DNA of 64,000 bases from Bacteroidota bacterium (GTDB lineage Bacteria > Bacteroidota > Bacteroidia > Bacteroidales > Bacteroidaceae): the NCBI GenBank assembly GCA_023426145.1, contig JAFABG010000015.1:9787-73786 (forward strand), written 5' to 3'. A model generated the notes under the pieces. That model made no database searches and had not been told where the DNA came from. It saw only the letters and a program-made list of their open reading frames with translations. Within the stretch, counting starts at the first letter, position 1. Each line of letters starts with the position of its first letter. Shown here piece by piece: positions 33,469 through 43,175 of this stretch. The position numbers and the translations under genes are program-made.

Positions 33469-35016
33469 TTAATAATTGTTCTGAACTAAAGTACCCTTAG
33501 CTGCATCAATTTCTTTTTGGGGGATGGGCAAGTATTTCTTGCTAGCCGACCAACTGTTTGTTCGGTAACCATAACTGTCGGGTACAAGTACGCTTGCGGC
33601 TTTTCCTGTGCGGATTAGATCCCAATAGCGTTTGCCTTCTCCAACGAATTCTAAGTGACGTTCTTCAACAATATTATCGATGGTGGGTTCTATTTCCATG
33701 GTCAGTCCTGCACGATTGTGAACAAAGTTCAGATATTTTTTAGCCTCTCCTTGCCCTGCACCACGAACTATGAGTTCGGCAGCATTGAGTAAGGTTTCTG
33801 AATAACGATAGATGCGCAGGTTATTATTCCAATTGAGTTCTAGACTTGCTTTCTGGTCTTTGTTATTGCCTGTAATAGCTGCATATTTCTCAAGAAAGAA
33901 TCCAGTGTCCTGATAGCGTTTCGTATAAGTTAACGGATCATTTGGATGTTCGGTGTTATAGTCATCAATAACAGCTTGTGCGTTCCAGCAAGTAGCATTA
34001 CGTCGATCGTCATTGTTCGCATAGCGATCATAAGTTTCTTGGCGTACTGGACAGAATCCCCAGCCGCGGTCGTGATTATCGGTTCCATTGGGCCAAATAT
34101 AGGGACTGATTAAATTTGGCAAAACAGTTCCTCCTGCGCCAAGTGGATTGCCCCAGTCACGAGTTGCATTGTTATCCTTGTAGTTGATTTCGAAGATGGA
34201 TTCGATACTCCATTCACCGCTTTCTTTAAATATATCAGCATAATTAGGTAAGAGGTCATATTGATGGCTACTAATAATTTCTTCCATATATTTTAAAGCG
34301 GTAGGATACCTTGATTGATCGTTTTGATACATTACGATCTCTGCATAAAGCATGTATACCATTGCTAAAGTTACTCGCCCATAATTTACAGCATCCTCTC
34401 TCATGGGTAGCGCATCTAGATTGATAACTTCTTCGAGACTGGTAATCATCTTTTGGTAGAGTTCGTCTGCTGATAATTGTTCGGCCGTGTACGGGGCAGT
34501 TAGGTTCTTATCAAAATAGGGCACATTTCCCCAGAATTTCCATACCCAGTTGTAGTAGAAGACACGTAATGCAATAACTTGTGCTTCATAATAAGCCCGT
34601 TTCTCGGGCGTAACATCGGTTGCCCAATCTAAATAGGTAATAACGTCGTTACACCTTTTCACACCACTGTATGCACATTTCCATATACCGTAAATCATGT
34701 TGGTGGGGATAGACTCATAGTTCATCATTAGATGCCAGGGTTGGTTGTCAGTTTTGCTGTCGCCACCTACCCATAGGTCATCTGCCATGATATCGCTCAT
34801 TAGATTTACAGGGTTATATTCTCCGAAGGCCCAGTCTGGCCAATGTAAAGGATCGTAGGCTGCTACTACTGCTTCACGAATATGTTCGTCTGTAGTGAAG
34901 TATGTCTCTATGGTTTCGTCGGTAGGCGAAGAAACTTCCAAGAAGGAGTCTGCGCATCCTGTAGTTAGAAAGGCAGATGCCATTAGGCTTATTGCTATGT
35001 ATTTATATTTTTTCAT
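33469..35016 (-). CDS. SusD/RagB-family starch-binding-like outer-membrane lipoprotein
   Basis: A 515-residue SusD homologue. The lipoprotein signal ends TTGCADSF, and the N-terminal SusD-like TPR region includes EAVVAAYDPLHWPDWAFGEYNP. The RagB/SusD C-terminal domain ends with VEERHLEFVGEGKRYWDLIRTG and KKYLPIPQKEID. It caps the SusC barrel and delivers oligosaccharides to it at the cell surface. It lies 27 bp after susC, the standard arrangement. Confidence 0.96.
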   Translation of the reverse strand: MKKYKYIAISLMASAFLTTGCADSFLEVSSPTDETIETYFTTDEHIREAVVAAYDPLHWPDWAFGEYNPVNLMSDIMADDLWVGGDSKTDNQPWHLMMNYESIPTNMIYGIWKCAYSGVKRCNDVITYLDWATDVTPEKRAYYEAQVIALRVFYYNWVWKFWGNVPYFDKNLTAPYTAEQLSADELYQKMITSLEEVINLDALPMREDAVNYGRVTLAMVYMLYAEIVMYQNDQSRYPTALKYMEEIISSHQYDLLPNYADIFKESGEWSIESIFEINYKDNNATRDWGNPLGAGGTVLPNLISPYIWPNGTDNHDRGWGFCPVRQETYDRYANNDDRRNATCWNAQAVIDDYNTEHPNDPLTYTKRYQDTGFFLEKYAAITGNNKDQKASLELNWNNNLRIYRYSETLLNAAELIVRGAGQGEAKKYLNFVHNRAGLTMEIEPTIDNIVEERHLEFVGEGKRYWDLIRTGKAASVLVPDSYGYRTNSWSASKKYLPIPQKEIDAAKGTLVQNNY

Positions 35017-35043
35017 AACGTTTGATGTATTAGAATGAAAGGT

Positions 35044-38000
35044 TTAGAAAGAAAGACTAGCACCAATAGTCCAGACTCTAGCTTGTGGGTATACACCGTA
35101 GTCGATGCCTAGTGATGTGCCACCAGATGAGATTTCTGGATCGAATCCATGGTATTTAGTGAAAGTCAACAGGTTTTCGGCAGCCACATAAAATCTCAAT
35201 GAAGAAATGAAGACTTTTTGTGTGAGTGACGCTGGAAGCGTGTAACCTAACTGTATGTTTTTCAAACGTAAATAACTTCCATCATAGACATATAAATCTG
35301 AAGATTGCCAATTCACATTGTCTCCTTGTACAAAGCGAGGAATGCGGTTGGAAGTACCTTCGCCTGTCCAACGATTTAGCATCCATGAAGGTAGGTTACT
35401 TGTTGCGATGTCTGTGCGTCTTGTTGCATCATAGATATCATTTCCTGCAGTACCTTGCCACATCATGTTTAAGTCAAAGTTTCGCCAGTTCACACTTAGA
35501 TTGCAACCGAATGTCCAGTCGGGCATACCTTTACCAATGTCAGTCCGATCCTCTGCATCGATAGTGCCGTTTCCGTCCATATCAACAAAACGAACATCAC
35601 CAGGCAGAGCTGTAGGTTGAAGTAATTCTCCTTTATCATTTTTGTAGGCCATTACTTCTTCAGAGTTTTGGAAGATACCTGCAGTTTTATATCCGTAGAA
35701 GAATGGGAAAGGTTTACCATTTTGAGCCCGGCTGATGCTTCCTGTTCCTTGAAAGGAATCGAGATTTTCCCATCCAGATTCGTTTCCGTATTCAATTAAT
35801 TTGTTTTTTAGGTAGCTTGCGTTGCCACTAATACGGAAATTCCAATCGCTAATTCTGAATTTGTAAGCGGCTTCAAGTTCAATACCACTATTCTCCATCT
35901 TACCTACATTCCCTATTGGTTTGGCTTCTCCTACATAAAAAGGAATATTCATTTCCATCAACATCCCATTGGTCTTTTTCTTATAATAGTCTGCAGTGAA
36001 AGTCAGTGCATTGTTAAAAAGGCCCAAGTCTACACCGAAGTCAATTTGCTCGGATTCCTCCCATTTTAAATCTGGGTTGGCAAGTCCGCTAGCTTTTACA
36101 CCGTTAATCACGTTCTCGGCTGAACCAAAAATGGCGTTGTTGCCAGGGGAGGTTAATGCGGTATATCTGAAGTTACCGATATTTTCATTTCCGTTTTTAC
36201 CCCAGGAGAAGCGGACTTTAGTACTAGTCAGCCAATCTGGACGCTTGTTCATGAATTTTTCATTCGTAAGATTCCATCCTACAGAGAAGGAAGGAAAGAC
36301 AGCGTAGTGATTATTGGGACCAAAACGAGAGGAACCATCGCGACGAACAGTGACCTGAAGCATATATCGTTCATCATAATTGTAGCTGGCACGGGCAAAA
36401 ATGGAAGCCAAGGTTGATTCTACGAAAGGAGCCCCTGCAGCATCACGGTCTGCATCGGCTGCTTGTCCCGTACTAGCGTCAATATATGGACGACTGTAAT
36501 TAGTGATGTTATTACGAGAACCGTAAAGATAAGAACCTGAGCTTTTCTTAGCCGATTGACCTAAAAGAACAGAGAATGAGTGCTTGTCGATAGTTTTATC
36601 GTACATCAATACATTCTCTAACTGCCATACAGTTCCATCTTCTTTTCTTGAGTAAGCCGAAGATTGTGTGGAGGACTCGCCACTTCTTAGGTAATAAAGT
36701 GGACGATAACCATCATATCCCCAAAATGAGAGATCGGCTCCATAAGATGTTTTGAATTTTAGATTGTCCCAAAGTTGTAATTCAGCAGAGAAGTTGGCTA
36801 CAAATTTATGACTCCAATTGTGGTTGCCTGGGAGAGAAAGCTTGGCTATTGGATTCGACATTTCACCAAACTCTCCTGGAATGCTGAACAATTTGCCATT
36901 GCGCGGATCGTATAGAGGAGTATACTCTACGGTTGTTCCATATTTGTCGAACTGTGATTGTATCTCTTCTGGAGTTTCATCGTATACTTTCAAGATAGGA
37001 GATAAGGCTAATGCAGAACCTAAAGGAGTGCCCCAAGTAGAATTGGCATCAAAGTTTTTGCTTTTGATACGAGCATACGAGAGATTAGAAGTTACTTTCA
37101 AATTATTCAGCCAGTTACGTTCTTTCGAAGCGTCGAAAAGAGTATACTGTGTGTTGCTACGCAATGTCAGACGTTCGTAGTTAGAACGATTAAAATTTCC
37201 ACCGACAATACCATCTTGTGTGTAGAACCCAAGCGAGAAAAGATAGCTTACTTTATCGCTTGCACCGCTTACACTTAATTGATGGTTCATGACAGGAGCA
37301 TTTTCATTAAAGACTTCATTCTGCCAGTTAGTGCCTTCTCCATAAGAATATGGATCACTGAATTTAGGGGCAATTCCGGCATTTATAGCACCTTCATTAA
37401 TCATTAGTGCATACTCGGAAGCATTCAGTACGTCACGTTTTTTCCAAGCACTTTGCCAACCATACGAGAAGTCATAAGTAACTCTCGTTTTACCAATTTT
37501 TCCTGTTTTAGTGGTAACCAATATAACGCCGTTTGCTGCACGTGCTCCATAAACAGCTCCTGATGCGGCGTCTTTTAGTACTTCGATGGAAGCAATGTCA
37601 TTAGGATTTAAATAATCTAAACCTCCTTCAATTGGCATTCCATCTACAATATAAAGAGGATCGGCAGCACCGTTTTCCGTACGAATAGTACCGACTCCAC
37701 GCACGCGGATTTGTGCGGCTGCTCCCGGTTGCCCCGATGAGGACGTTACGGTGACGCCTGAAGCTAATCCCTTCAGTGCATTATCCATGCGCACAGGTGC
37801 TGTTGAGGCTAGTTCGTCAGAGGATACTTTAGCTATTGAGGCAGTGACAACGCTCTTTTTCTGAACGCCATAACCTACTACAACAATTTCATCAAGTGTT
37901 TCGGAATCTTCCAAAAGAACAATTCTGAGATTACTTTGTCCTTTAATCGCGATATCTTGCGATTTGAACCCTACGTAAGAAATGGAGAGAATAACATTGG

Positions 38001-38199
38001 GTGACACAGATAAGGTGAAATCACCATTTAAATCGGTGATCGTACCTTTTGAAGTACTACCCTTTACTACCACATTTACTCCAGGTAATGGTTCGTTGTC
38101 CGTACCGCTTACCACCGTACCTTTTAGCTGTATATTTTGTGCGTATACAGAAGCTAAGGTGAAGCTTAATAGAAATAAAACTGATAATAATTTTTTCAT
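35044..38199 (-). CDS. SusC/RagA-family TonB-dependent outer-membrane transporter
   Basis: A 1051-residue SusC homologue. After a signal peptide (about 1-20) comes a carboxypeptidase-D-like domain (LKGTVVSGTDNEPLPGVNVVVKG), then the TonB-box-like DEIVVVGYGVQKK, the plug domain (PLYIVDGMPIEGGLDYLNP), and a 22-stranded barrel ending in ...WTIGASLSF. It imports glycan fragments using energy relayed by TonB. It is the first structural gene of the PUL and starts 64 bp downstream of a TATGTTTG box. Confidence 0.96.
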   Translation of the reverse strand: MKKLLSVLFLLSFTLASVYAQNIQLKGTVVSGTDNEPLPGVNVVVKGSTSKGTITDLNGDFTLSVSPNVILSISYVGFKSQDIAIKGQSNLRIVLLEDSETLDEIVVVGYGVQKKSVVTASIAKVSSDELASTAPVRMDNALKGLASGVTVTSSSGQPGAAAQIRVRGVGTIRTENGAADPLYIVDGMPIEGGLDYLNPNDIASIEVLKDAASGAVYGARAANGVILVTTKTGKIGKTRVTYDFSYGWQSAWKKRDVLNASEYALMINEGAINAGIAPKFSDPYSYGEGTNWQNEVFNENAPVMNHQLSVSGASDKVSYLFSLGFYTQDGIVGGNFNRSNYERLTLRSNTQYTLFDASKERNWLNNLKVTSNLSYARIKSKNFDANSTWGTPLGSALALSPILKVYDETPEEIQSQFDKYGTTVEYTPLYDPRNGKLFSIPGEFGEMSNPIAKLSLPGNHNWSHKFVANFSAELQLWDNLKFKTSYGADLSFWGYDGYRPLYYLRSGESSTQSSAYSRKEDGTVWQLENVLMYDKTIDKHSFSVLLGQSAKKSSGSYLYGSRNNITNYSRPYIDASTGQAADADRDAAGAPFVESTLASIFARASYNYDERYMLQVTVRRDGSSRFGPNNHYAVFPSFSVGWNLTNEKFMNKRPDWLTSTKVRFSWGKNGNENIGNFRYTALTSPGNNAIFGSAENVINGVKASGLANPDLKWEESEQIDFGVDLGLFNNALTFTADYYKKKTNGMLMEMNIPFYVGEAKPIGNVGKMENSGIELEAAYKFRISDWNFRISGNASYLKNKLIEYGNESGWENLDSFQGTGSISRAQNGKPFPFFYGYKTAGIFQNSEEVMAYKNDKGELLQPTALPGDVRFVDMDGNGTIDAEDRTDIGKGMPDWTFGCNLSVNWRNFDLNMMWQGTAGNDIYDATRRTDIATSNLPSWMLNRWTGEGTSNRIPRFVQGDNVNWQSSDLYVYDGSYLRLKNIQLGYTLPASLTQKVFISSLRFYVAAENLLTFTKYHGFDPEISSGGTSLGIDYGVYPQARVWTIGASLSF

Positions 38200-38255
38200 G
38201 AGTTTTACTAAATTAAGATTAACTTTATTGGTTTTTCATTCACTAAGGAATGCTG

Positions 38256-38263
38256 CAAACATA
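38256..38263 (-). promoter_or_regulatory. Probable -7 box of the susCD operon
   Basis: TATGTTTG on the minus strand matches TAnnTTTG, with start of transcription expected near 38250. The -33 region is poor, as expected for an activator-dependent promoter. TACG motifs lie directly upstream. Confidence 0.5.
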
Positions 38264-38305
38264 AAGAAAATAGAATTAGAATAGCATATTTATGTTATTC
38301 ATAAA

Positions 38306-38405
38306 TACGTCAATAGAAGAAAAAAAATACGTTATTAATACGCCAATTATATGCAATTAGCTGATTATTAAATGTATAATATTACGTTTGCTAGGTACGT
38401 CATAA
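38306..38405. promoter_or_regulatory. TACG-motif repeats upstream of susC, candidate activator sites
   Basis: TACGTCAATA (38306), TACGTTATTA (38328), TACGCCAATT (38339), TACGTTTGCT (38383) and TACGTCATAA (38396) lie in the 218-bp gap between the regulator and susC. The first four are spaced 22, 11 and 44 bp, multiples of one helical turn. They are candidate sites for the LuxR-type regulator. Confidence 0.45.
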
Positions 38406-38417
38406 TTAAAAACGAAT

Positions 38418-41303
38418 CTAAAGATAGTTGCTGAGATAATCTGTCAAACTGTCTTCTCGCTCTAGCTTAAATTTTTTACGTAAACGGTAACGAATTGTTT
38501 CTACTCCTCTTACGGAAATATTTAGTAATGGTGCTATCTCTTTGGTAGAAAGATTCATCTTTAGATAAGCACACATCATGCGTTCGTTGTTAGATAGATC
38601 AGGATGTTTGGCATGCAAGCGTTTCATGAAATTATTATGTATTAAATCAAATTGATCTTCGATACGTTTTAATACTTCATCACTTTGTATGTTTGAGTCT
38701 ATTTTGCTATTAATACGTATGAGTTGTTGTTTTCCTTCGCGCGATCCTTCTCCTCTTAAAATTGTAGCAACTTTAGCGATTTCTGCTTTTATTTCAGTCA
38801 GCATTTCATTTTTGCGAACAAAGTTTATCATTAGATTAGCCATTTCCTGACTTTTATGCTGTAGGTCATGTTCCAACTTCTCTTTTTCTAGTTGTATGAT
38901 TTGTTTCTCGTTGCGGGCCTTTTCTTCCTCATATTCTTTCTCCATGGCGTATAACTCTTTGTCTTTTTCCACAATGGCTTGTTGCTTCTTACGTTTGACA
39001 CGAGTATCATCCCATCGGTACACTGCCCATATGGCGATCATTATCAAGATCAAATAACAGATATATGCTACTAGGCTACGATACCATGGGGGAAGTATGT
39101 GAAATGAAATTTCGTCTGAGGATGAAGTTCCATCCGGAAAAAGTGCCTTGATTTCAAACAAATATTCTCCTTCTGGTAAATTGCTGTATTCTTTTGTCCT
39201 AGCCATAGTAAACTCAGACCATTCTCCTTTATTAAGTCGATAACGGAAATGAGTGTCATCACTTAAAATTAGTGAAGAGAGTGCATATTCAAATCGGACC
39301 GAGTTTTGCGAATAAGCAATTGACAGAATAGGTTTACGTTGCAGAAAATTCGCAGTATATACTAAGGAATCCCTAGGATAGGAAAGGTACATATTTTTGA
39401 TGAACAAAGAGTGACTGCGATCTTGCTGGTCTCGTATCATTGGCACTCTGAAAAGGGCAAACCCATCTTCATTAGGAATAACTAATAAAGAATCGGATAA
39501 GGGAATAATAGACTCGAAATTTAGGACGGACTCTATTTGGGGCTGTCGGATGGGATTAATACTTGTATTTGCTCCTTGCTTATATATGCCTAGATTGGAG
39601 ATGCATATTTCATATGGACTTAAACTGATGAGGCGATCATGGTATTCTAGCAGTCGCGAATAGATTGTTGATCCATTCAGTAGATTGTTTATTTCTGGAC
39701 AGGGTTCCATTAGGTCTTTATGCTGATTGTGTTTATACACGCCTGACGGGGTGGCAAAATAGATGTGATCTTTTATTTTGGCTGGATATACATGGTTGCT
39801 GGTTGGAAAGCCGCTTTTGGTATCATAATCTTTTATACTGATTACTGTTGCTAGATTTTCAGCTAACTTAATGCGAGTGATATGATCTGTATTGTACATC
39901 CAAAGTGTTCTGGCGTCTTCTTGTTCGAATAGTCGGCTGGAATCGTTTAAACCATCTATTTTACAGGTAACCTGCCATTCGCCGTTTTCAAGGGTAGCTA
40001 AATAAATACCATTGTATGTACCTATGAACATCTGGTTATCTCGGCCCATAACTTCCTGACAGCACCAGGCTCCAGTAATATCGGTTACGCGTTTCATTTC
40101 GTGGCCTTTAAGTAAAAAGATTCCCCGGTCATGAAGGCAAAATAGATCCTTCTTGATTTTGGTTAGATTCCAGACTTGTCCGCTAGAATGGGGGACCGGT
40201 TCGATCTGTGGTGAATTTCCGTCAGGTTGTACGGGGTATGTAGTGTGGTATAATCCTCTGTTTGTACCTAAATAAAGAATCCCATCTTGAACAGCAGCTG
40301 TATATCCTGCACCGTATGAATGTGGGTAAGAATATAAATTTGTGAAAGGGGAGTTTAAACAGACATAATCGATACCGCTGTCTAGACCTGCCCAAAGATT
40401 GCCTAAAGAGTCGAAGGAAACCGAAAGTACAGTGTTGTTATGTAGCCCGTTATTTTCATTGAAATAATTAAGCTTCATGGTCTTACTGTCTATCAGTAAT
40501 ATTCCTTTGTGGATGGTACCTAATGCAATTTGATTGTCTTTTTCTGCCACACAAAAGACTTCATTCTTACGCATATAATCTTCTGCACCTGTAACGAGAG
40601 CTTGCATGGTGTGTCCGTCGCAATAGAAAAGTCCATTGTAGGCTGTGACTACAAGTACTCCCTTTTTATAGGGTATAATATCGCGGATACGTTTGGAACG
40701 TAGTGCATCTGCCCCTTGTAGTGGAAAAGGTGTATTCCCAATCAGTACCCATACACCCCGGTCGGTACCTATATAGAGAATACCTTTAACCATACTGGAA
40801 CAATCAATTTTGGCATCAAGCTCAATGGCGGTATATTTCCCGCTGAGATACTTTATGATACGGTTATCTCCTTGAAAATACATGATATTGTCGGTTTCGT
40901 GTATATTCCATACGTTACCTAGGTAGTGGCATTCGTCGTCTAATGTGTCTGACATGCAGTAATATTTTAAGCTACCGTCTTTAGCTGGTTCGTAATAACC
41001 GAATTCATTGATACCTCCCACATAAATCCGTTTTCGAGAATTTGAAATAAGTACGGAACGTACATCAGAAGTATTATTTAGAGGAAAGACATTCCAAATA
41101 TTGCCATCAAATTGCAACATTCCATTTTTATTGGCAAAAAACACCCACTTATCATCGTAGGGCGCTATCTTCCACGTTTGAGCTCCTTTACCGTAGAGGC
41201 CTTTATCAAAGTTGATAATGAAGCTATTCCAGTTGGCAAACGTTTTGGTGCAAAAGAATAGAGATAACAAGAGTAGTATATCTCGTATAAGGTGTTTTTT
41301 CAT
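38418..41303 (-). CDS. Membrane-spanning PUL regulator: beta-propeller sensor, Y_Y_Y domain, LuxR-type HTH
   Basis: A 961-residue one-component regulator. A signal peptide (about 1-24) is followed by a periplasmic region of two-component-regulator-type propeller blades (about 25-640) and a Y_Y_Y-type domain (FRYRLNKGEWSEFTMARTKEYSNLPEGEYLFEIKA). One membrane helix (about 741-763), a Lys/Glu-rich coiled coil (about 769-828) and a C-terminal LuxR HTH (NLSTKEIAPLLNISVRGVETIRYRL) follow. There is no kinase or receiver domain, unlike hybrid two-component PUL regulators. It would sense an oligosaccharide in the periplasm and activate the adjacent susCD operon. Confidence 0.88.
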   Translation of the reverse strand: MKKHLIRDILLLLSLFFCTKTFANWNSFIINFDKGLYGKGAQTWKIAPYDDKWVFFANKNGMLQFDGNIWNVFPLNNTSDVRSVLISNSRKRIYVGGINEFGYYEPAKDGSLKYYCMSDTLDDECHYLGNVWNIHETDNIMYFQGDNRIIKYLSGKYTAIELDAKIDCSSMVKGILYIGTDRGVWVLIGNTPFPLQGADALRSKRIRDIIPYKKGVLVVTAYNGLFYCDGHTMQALVTGAEDYMRKNEVFCVAEKDNQIALGTIHKGILLIDSKTMKLNYFNENNGLHNNTVLSVSFDSLGNLWAGLDSGIDYVCLNSPFTNLYSYPHSYGAGYTAAVQDGILYLGTNRGLYHTTYPVQPDGNSPQIEPVPHSSGQVWNLTKIKKDLFCLHDRGIFLLKGHEMKRVTDITGAWCCQEVMGRDNQMFIGTYNGIYLATLENGEWQVTCKIDGLNDSSRLFEQEDARTLWMYNTDHITRIKLAENLATVISIKDYDTKSGFPTSNHVYPAKIKDHIYFATPSGVYKHNQHKDLMEPCPEINNLLNGSTIYSRLLEYHDRLISLSPYEICISNLGIYKQGANTSINPIRQPQIESVLNFESIIPLSDSLLVIPNEDGFALFRVPMIRDQQDRSHSLFIKNMYLSYPRDSLVYTANFLQRKPILSIAYSQNSVRFEYALSSLILSDDTHFRYRLNKGEWSEFTMARTKEYSNLPEGEYLFEIKALFPDGTSSSDEISFHILPPWYRSLVAYICYLILIMIAIWAVYRWDDTRVKRKKQQAIVEKDKELYAMEKEYEEEKARNEKQIIQLEKEKLEHDLQHKSQEMANLMINFVRKNEMLTEIKAEIAKVATILRGEGSREGKQQLIRINSKIDSNIQSDEVLKRIEDQFDLIHNNFMKRLHAKHPDLSNNERMMCAYLKMNLSTKEIAPLLNISVRGVETIRYRLRKKFKLEREDSLTDYLSNYL

Positions 41304-41325
41304 CTCGGTTAATCATTTAATACTA

Positions 41326-41356
41326 CAAAAATAAGGTTTAATTTCAATTTTGCAAT
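41326..41356 (-). promoter_or_regulatory. Promoter of the PUL regulator gene
   Basis: On the minus strand ATTG (41356-41353) is followed after 19 bp by TATTTTTG (41333-41326), 22 bp before the start codon. This is a good Bacteroides-type promoter. Confidence 0.6.
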
Positions 41357-41473
41357 TTATATACAATTTTTTGTGTGATTGCTTTTTATTTTACTCATAT
41401 GGTTATAATCAATATATCTCGAAATTTAATCAACCAATTTGTTCTGATTAGAGATATTTTTGTTGCTTTTGAT

Positions 41474-41481
41474 TATCTTTG
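41474..41481 (+). promoter_or_regulatory. Possible -7 box of the CvfB-like gene
   Basis: TATCTTTG matches TAnnTTTG 29 bp before the start codon; a -33 element at the right distance is not evident. Confidence 0.4.
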
Positions 41482-41510
41482 TGTTTTATAATACACTAAT
41501 TTTATAAAGT

Positions 41511-42350
41511 ATGAACATTGAATTAGGAAAGTTCAATCAGCTTGAGGTTGTGAAGGAAGTCGATTTCGGTATGTATCTTGATGGAGGAGAGGAAGGGGAA
41601 ATATTGCTACCTTCTCGTTATGTGCCTGAGGATTGTAATGTTGGGGACATGTTGAATGTCTTTCTTTATTTGGATATTGACGAACGTTTAATCGCTACTA
41701 CGTTAACGCCTTTAGTACAAGTTGATCAATTTGCCTATCTTGAAGTGGCTTGGGTGAATCAGTTTGGTGCCTTTCTTAATTGGGGACTAATGAAGGATTT
41801 GTTTGTTCCATTCAGTGAGCAGAAGATGAAAATGCAAGTGGGCAGGTCGTACGTTATCCATGCTCATGTTGACGAAGAGAGTTATCGAATTGTTGCTTCT
41901 GCAAAAGTGGAGCGCTATTTGTCCAAAGGTAAACCTGACTATGCACCGGATGATGAAGTGGATATTCTTATTTGGCAGAAAACAGATCTAGGTTTTAAGG
42001 CTATTATAGATAATAAGTATAGCGGTCTGCTATATGAAAATGAAATATTCCGGGCTTTAGAAACGGGGATGCAGATGAAAGCATTTGTGAAACAAGTACG
42101 TGAGGATGCTAAGGTCGATTTAATTCTTCAGAAACCTGGGTTTGAAAAAATTGATGATTTTTCTAGAACTCTGTTGGATTATATTAAAGAGCATGGTGGG
42201 ATGATTGGTCTGAATGATAAGAGTCCTGCTGAAGAAATTTATGATGTTTTTGGCGTAAGCAAAAAAACGTTTAAAAAAGCCGTAGGTGATTTATATAAGA
42301 AACGTCTAATCGTGTTGCACGAAAAGGGTATTACTTTGAAAGACTCCTAA
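41511..42350 (+). CDS. CvfB-family S1 RNA-binding protein
   Basis: A 279-residue protein of the CvfB/YitL type. The S1-like segments are FGMYLDGGEEGEILLPSRYVP (about 20-40), VNQFGAFLNWGLMKDLFVPFSEQ (about 83-105), and a third near 150-215 (ENEIFR). A C-terminal winged helix (about 220-278) has SPAEEIYDVFGVSKKTFKKAVGDLY. Such proteins bind RNA and affect virulence and translation in Firmicutes; the Bacteroides role is unknown. It is a single-gene unit with a terminator. Confidence 0.87.
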   Translation: MNIELGKFNQLEVVKEVDFGMYLDGGEEGEILLPSRYVPEDCNVGDMLNVFLYLDIDERLIATTLTPLVQVDQFAYLEVAWVNQFGAFLNWGLMKDLFVPFSEQKMKMQVGRSYVIHAHVDEESYRIVASAKVERYLSKGKPDYAPDDEVDILIWQKTDLGFKAIIDNKYSGLLYENEIFRALETGMQMKAFVKQVREDAKVDLILQKPGFEKIDDFSRTLLDYIKEHGGMIGLNDKSPAEEIYDVFGVSKKTFKKAVGDLYKKRLIVLHEKGITLKDS

Positions 42351-42391
42351 ATAGAGTAGGGAAATCCCTACGCAAGAATAGAGAGAATCAT

Positions 42392-42422
42392 TAGGGTGGG
42401 GAGTTTTCTCACCCTATTTTTG
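42392..42422 (+). terminator. Intrinsic terminator after the CvfB-like gene
   Basis: TAGGGT (42392-42397) pairs with ACCCTA (42411-42416), with an inner GAG/CTC helix and a TTTT loop, followed by TTTTT. Confidence 0.75.
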
Positions 42423-42463
42423 TGATATAAGTTAAAGATAACAATAACAAAATTAGATAGGCT

Positions 42464-43147
42464 ATGCGTAAGATAATCATTAGTTTCTGTATTCTGATCA
42501 CAGCGTTCTCATTAAAAGCGCAATCTTTAAGTGGTATCAGAATTGATGGAGGCAACACTCCGATTCTTGTTTATTTGGGTGGAAGGCAATTGTGTTATCC
42601 TACTACTACTTGTTTTATTGCTAATTTGGCTCAAGGAAATTATACCATTGAGGTTTTTGCTTCTCGTCCTACTCGTACCGGTGAACATCTATGGAAAGGA
42701 GAACGGTTGTATAATAATCGTGTTTTCTTTAATGGAAATGGAGTTATGGATATTATGCTACAGGAATATAACGATGATGTTCGACCTAGTAGACTAGATA
42801 ATCCAAGTAAAGGGCAAGGAAGAAGGAGATCGGACCATAATCGGTATAATAGAGTGATGAATGATCAACTTTTTAGAAAGTTCTTTGACCAAGTGAAGAG
42901 TGAACCTTTCGAAAAGGATCGGATAGAACTGATTACGAACGTATTGATAAATTCTGATTTTACCTCTGAGCAGTGTCTTCAATTAGTCAAGTTTTATACA
43001 TTTGATAATGAACGGTTGAAAATCATGGAAATGATGTATCCTAATATTGTTGACAAGGAGGCATTCTTTATGGTCACTTCAACCCTGACTTTCTCAAGTA
43101 GCAGGACTAAAATGAACGATTTTATCAAGGAATATGATGAGCGTTGA
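42464..43147 (+). CDS. Secreted DUF4476-domain protein
   Basis: A 227-residue protein with a signal peptide (about 1-19, ending LKAQ). Residues about 20-105 form a beta-rich region (ILVYLGGRQLCYPTTTCF). A basic linker follows, and then a DUF4476 domain (about 128-225) of repeated short helices with FTSEQCLQLVKFYTFDNERL. Function is unknown. A second secreted protein follows 28 bp downstream, so they are probably one unit. Confidence 0.8.
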   Translation: MRKIIISFCILITAFSLKAQSLSGIRIDGGNTPILVYLGGRQLCYPTTTCFIANLAQGNYTIEVFASRPTRTGEHLWKGERLYNNRVFFNGNGVMDIMLQEYNDDVRPSRLDNPSKGQGRRRSDHNRYNRVMNDQLFRKFFDQVKSEPFEKDRIELITNVLINSDFTSEQCLQLVKFYTFDNERLKIMEMMYPNIVDKEAFFMVTSTLTFSSSRTKMNDFIKEYDER

Positions 43148-43175
43148 TGTATTATTAACTAAAAATAAATAAACC

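Noticed and set aside
35226..35564. 112-codon plus-strand ORF
   Set aside because: It is antisense to the barrel of the SusC homologue and shows no domain.
38418..41303. Hybrid two-component system
   Set aside because: The sensor part resembles one, but I find no H box, ATPase motifs or receiver Asp. The C-terminus is a LuxR HTH.
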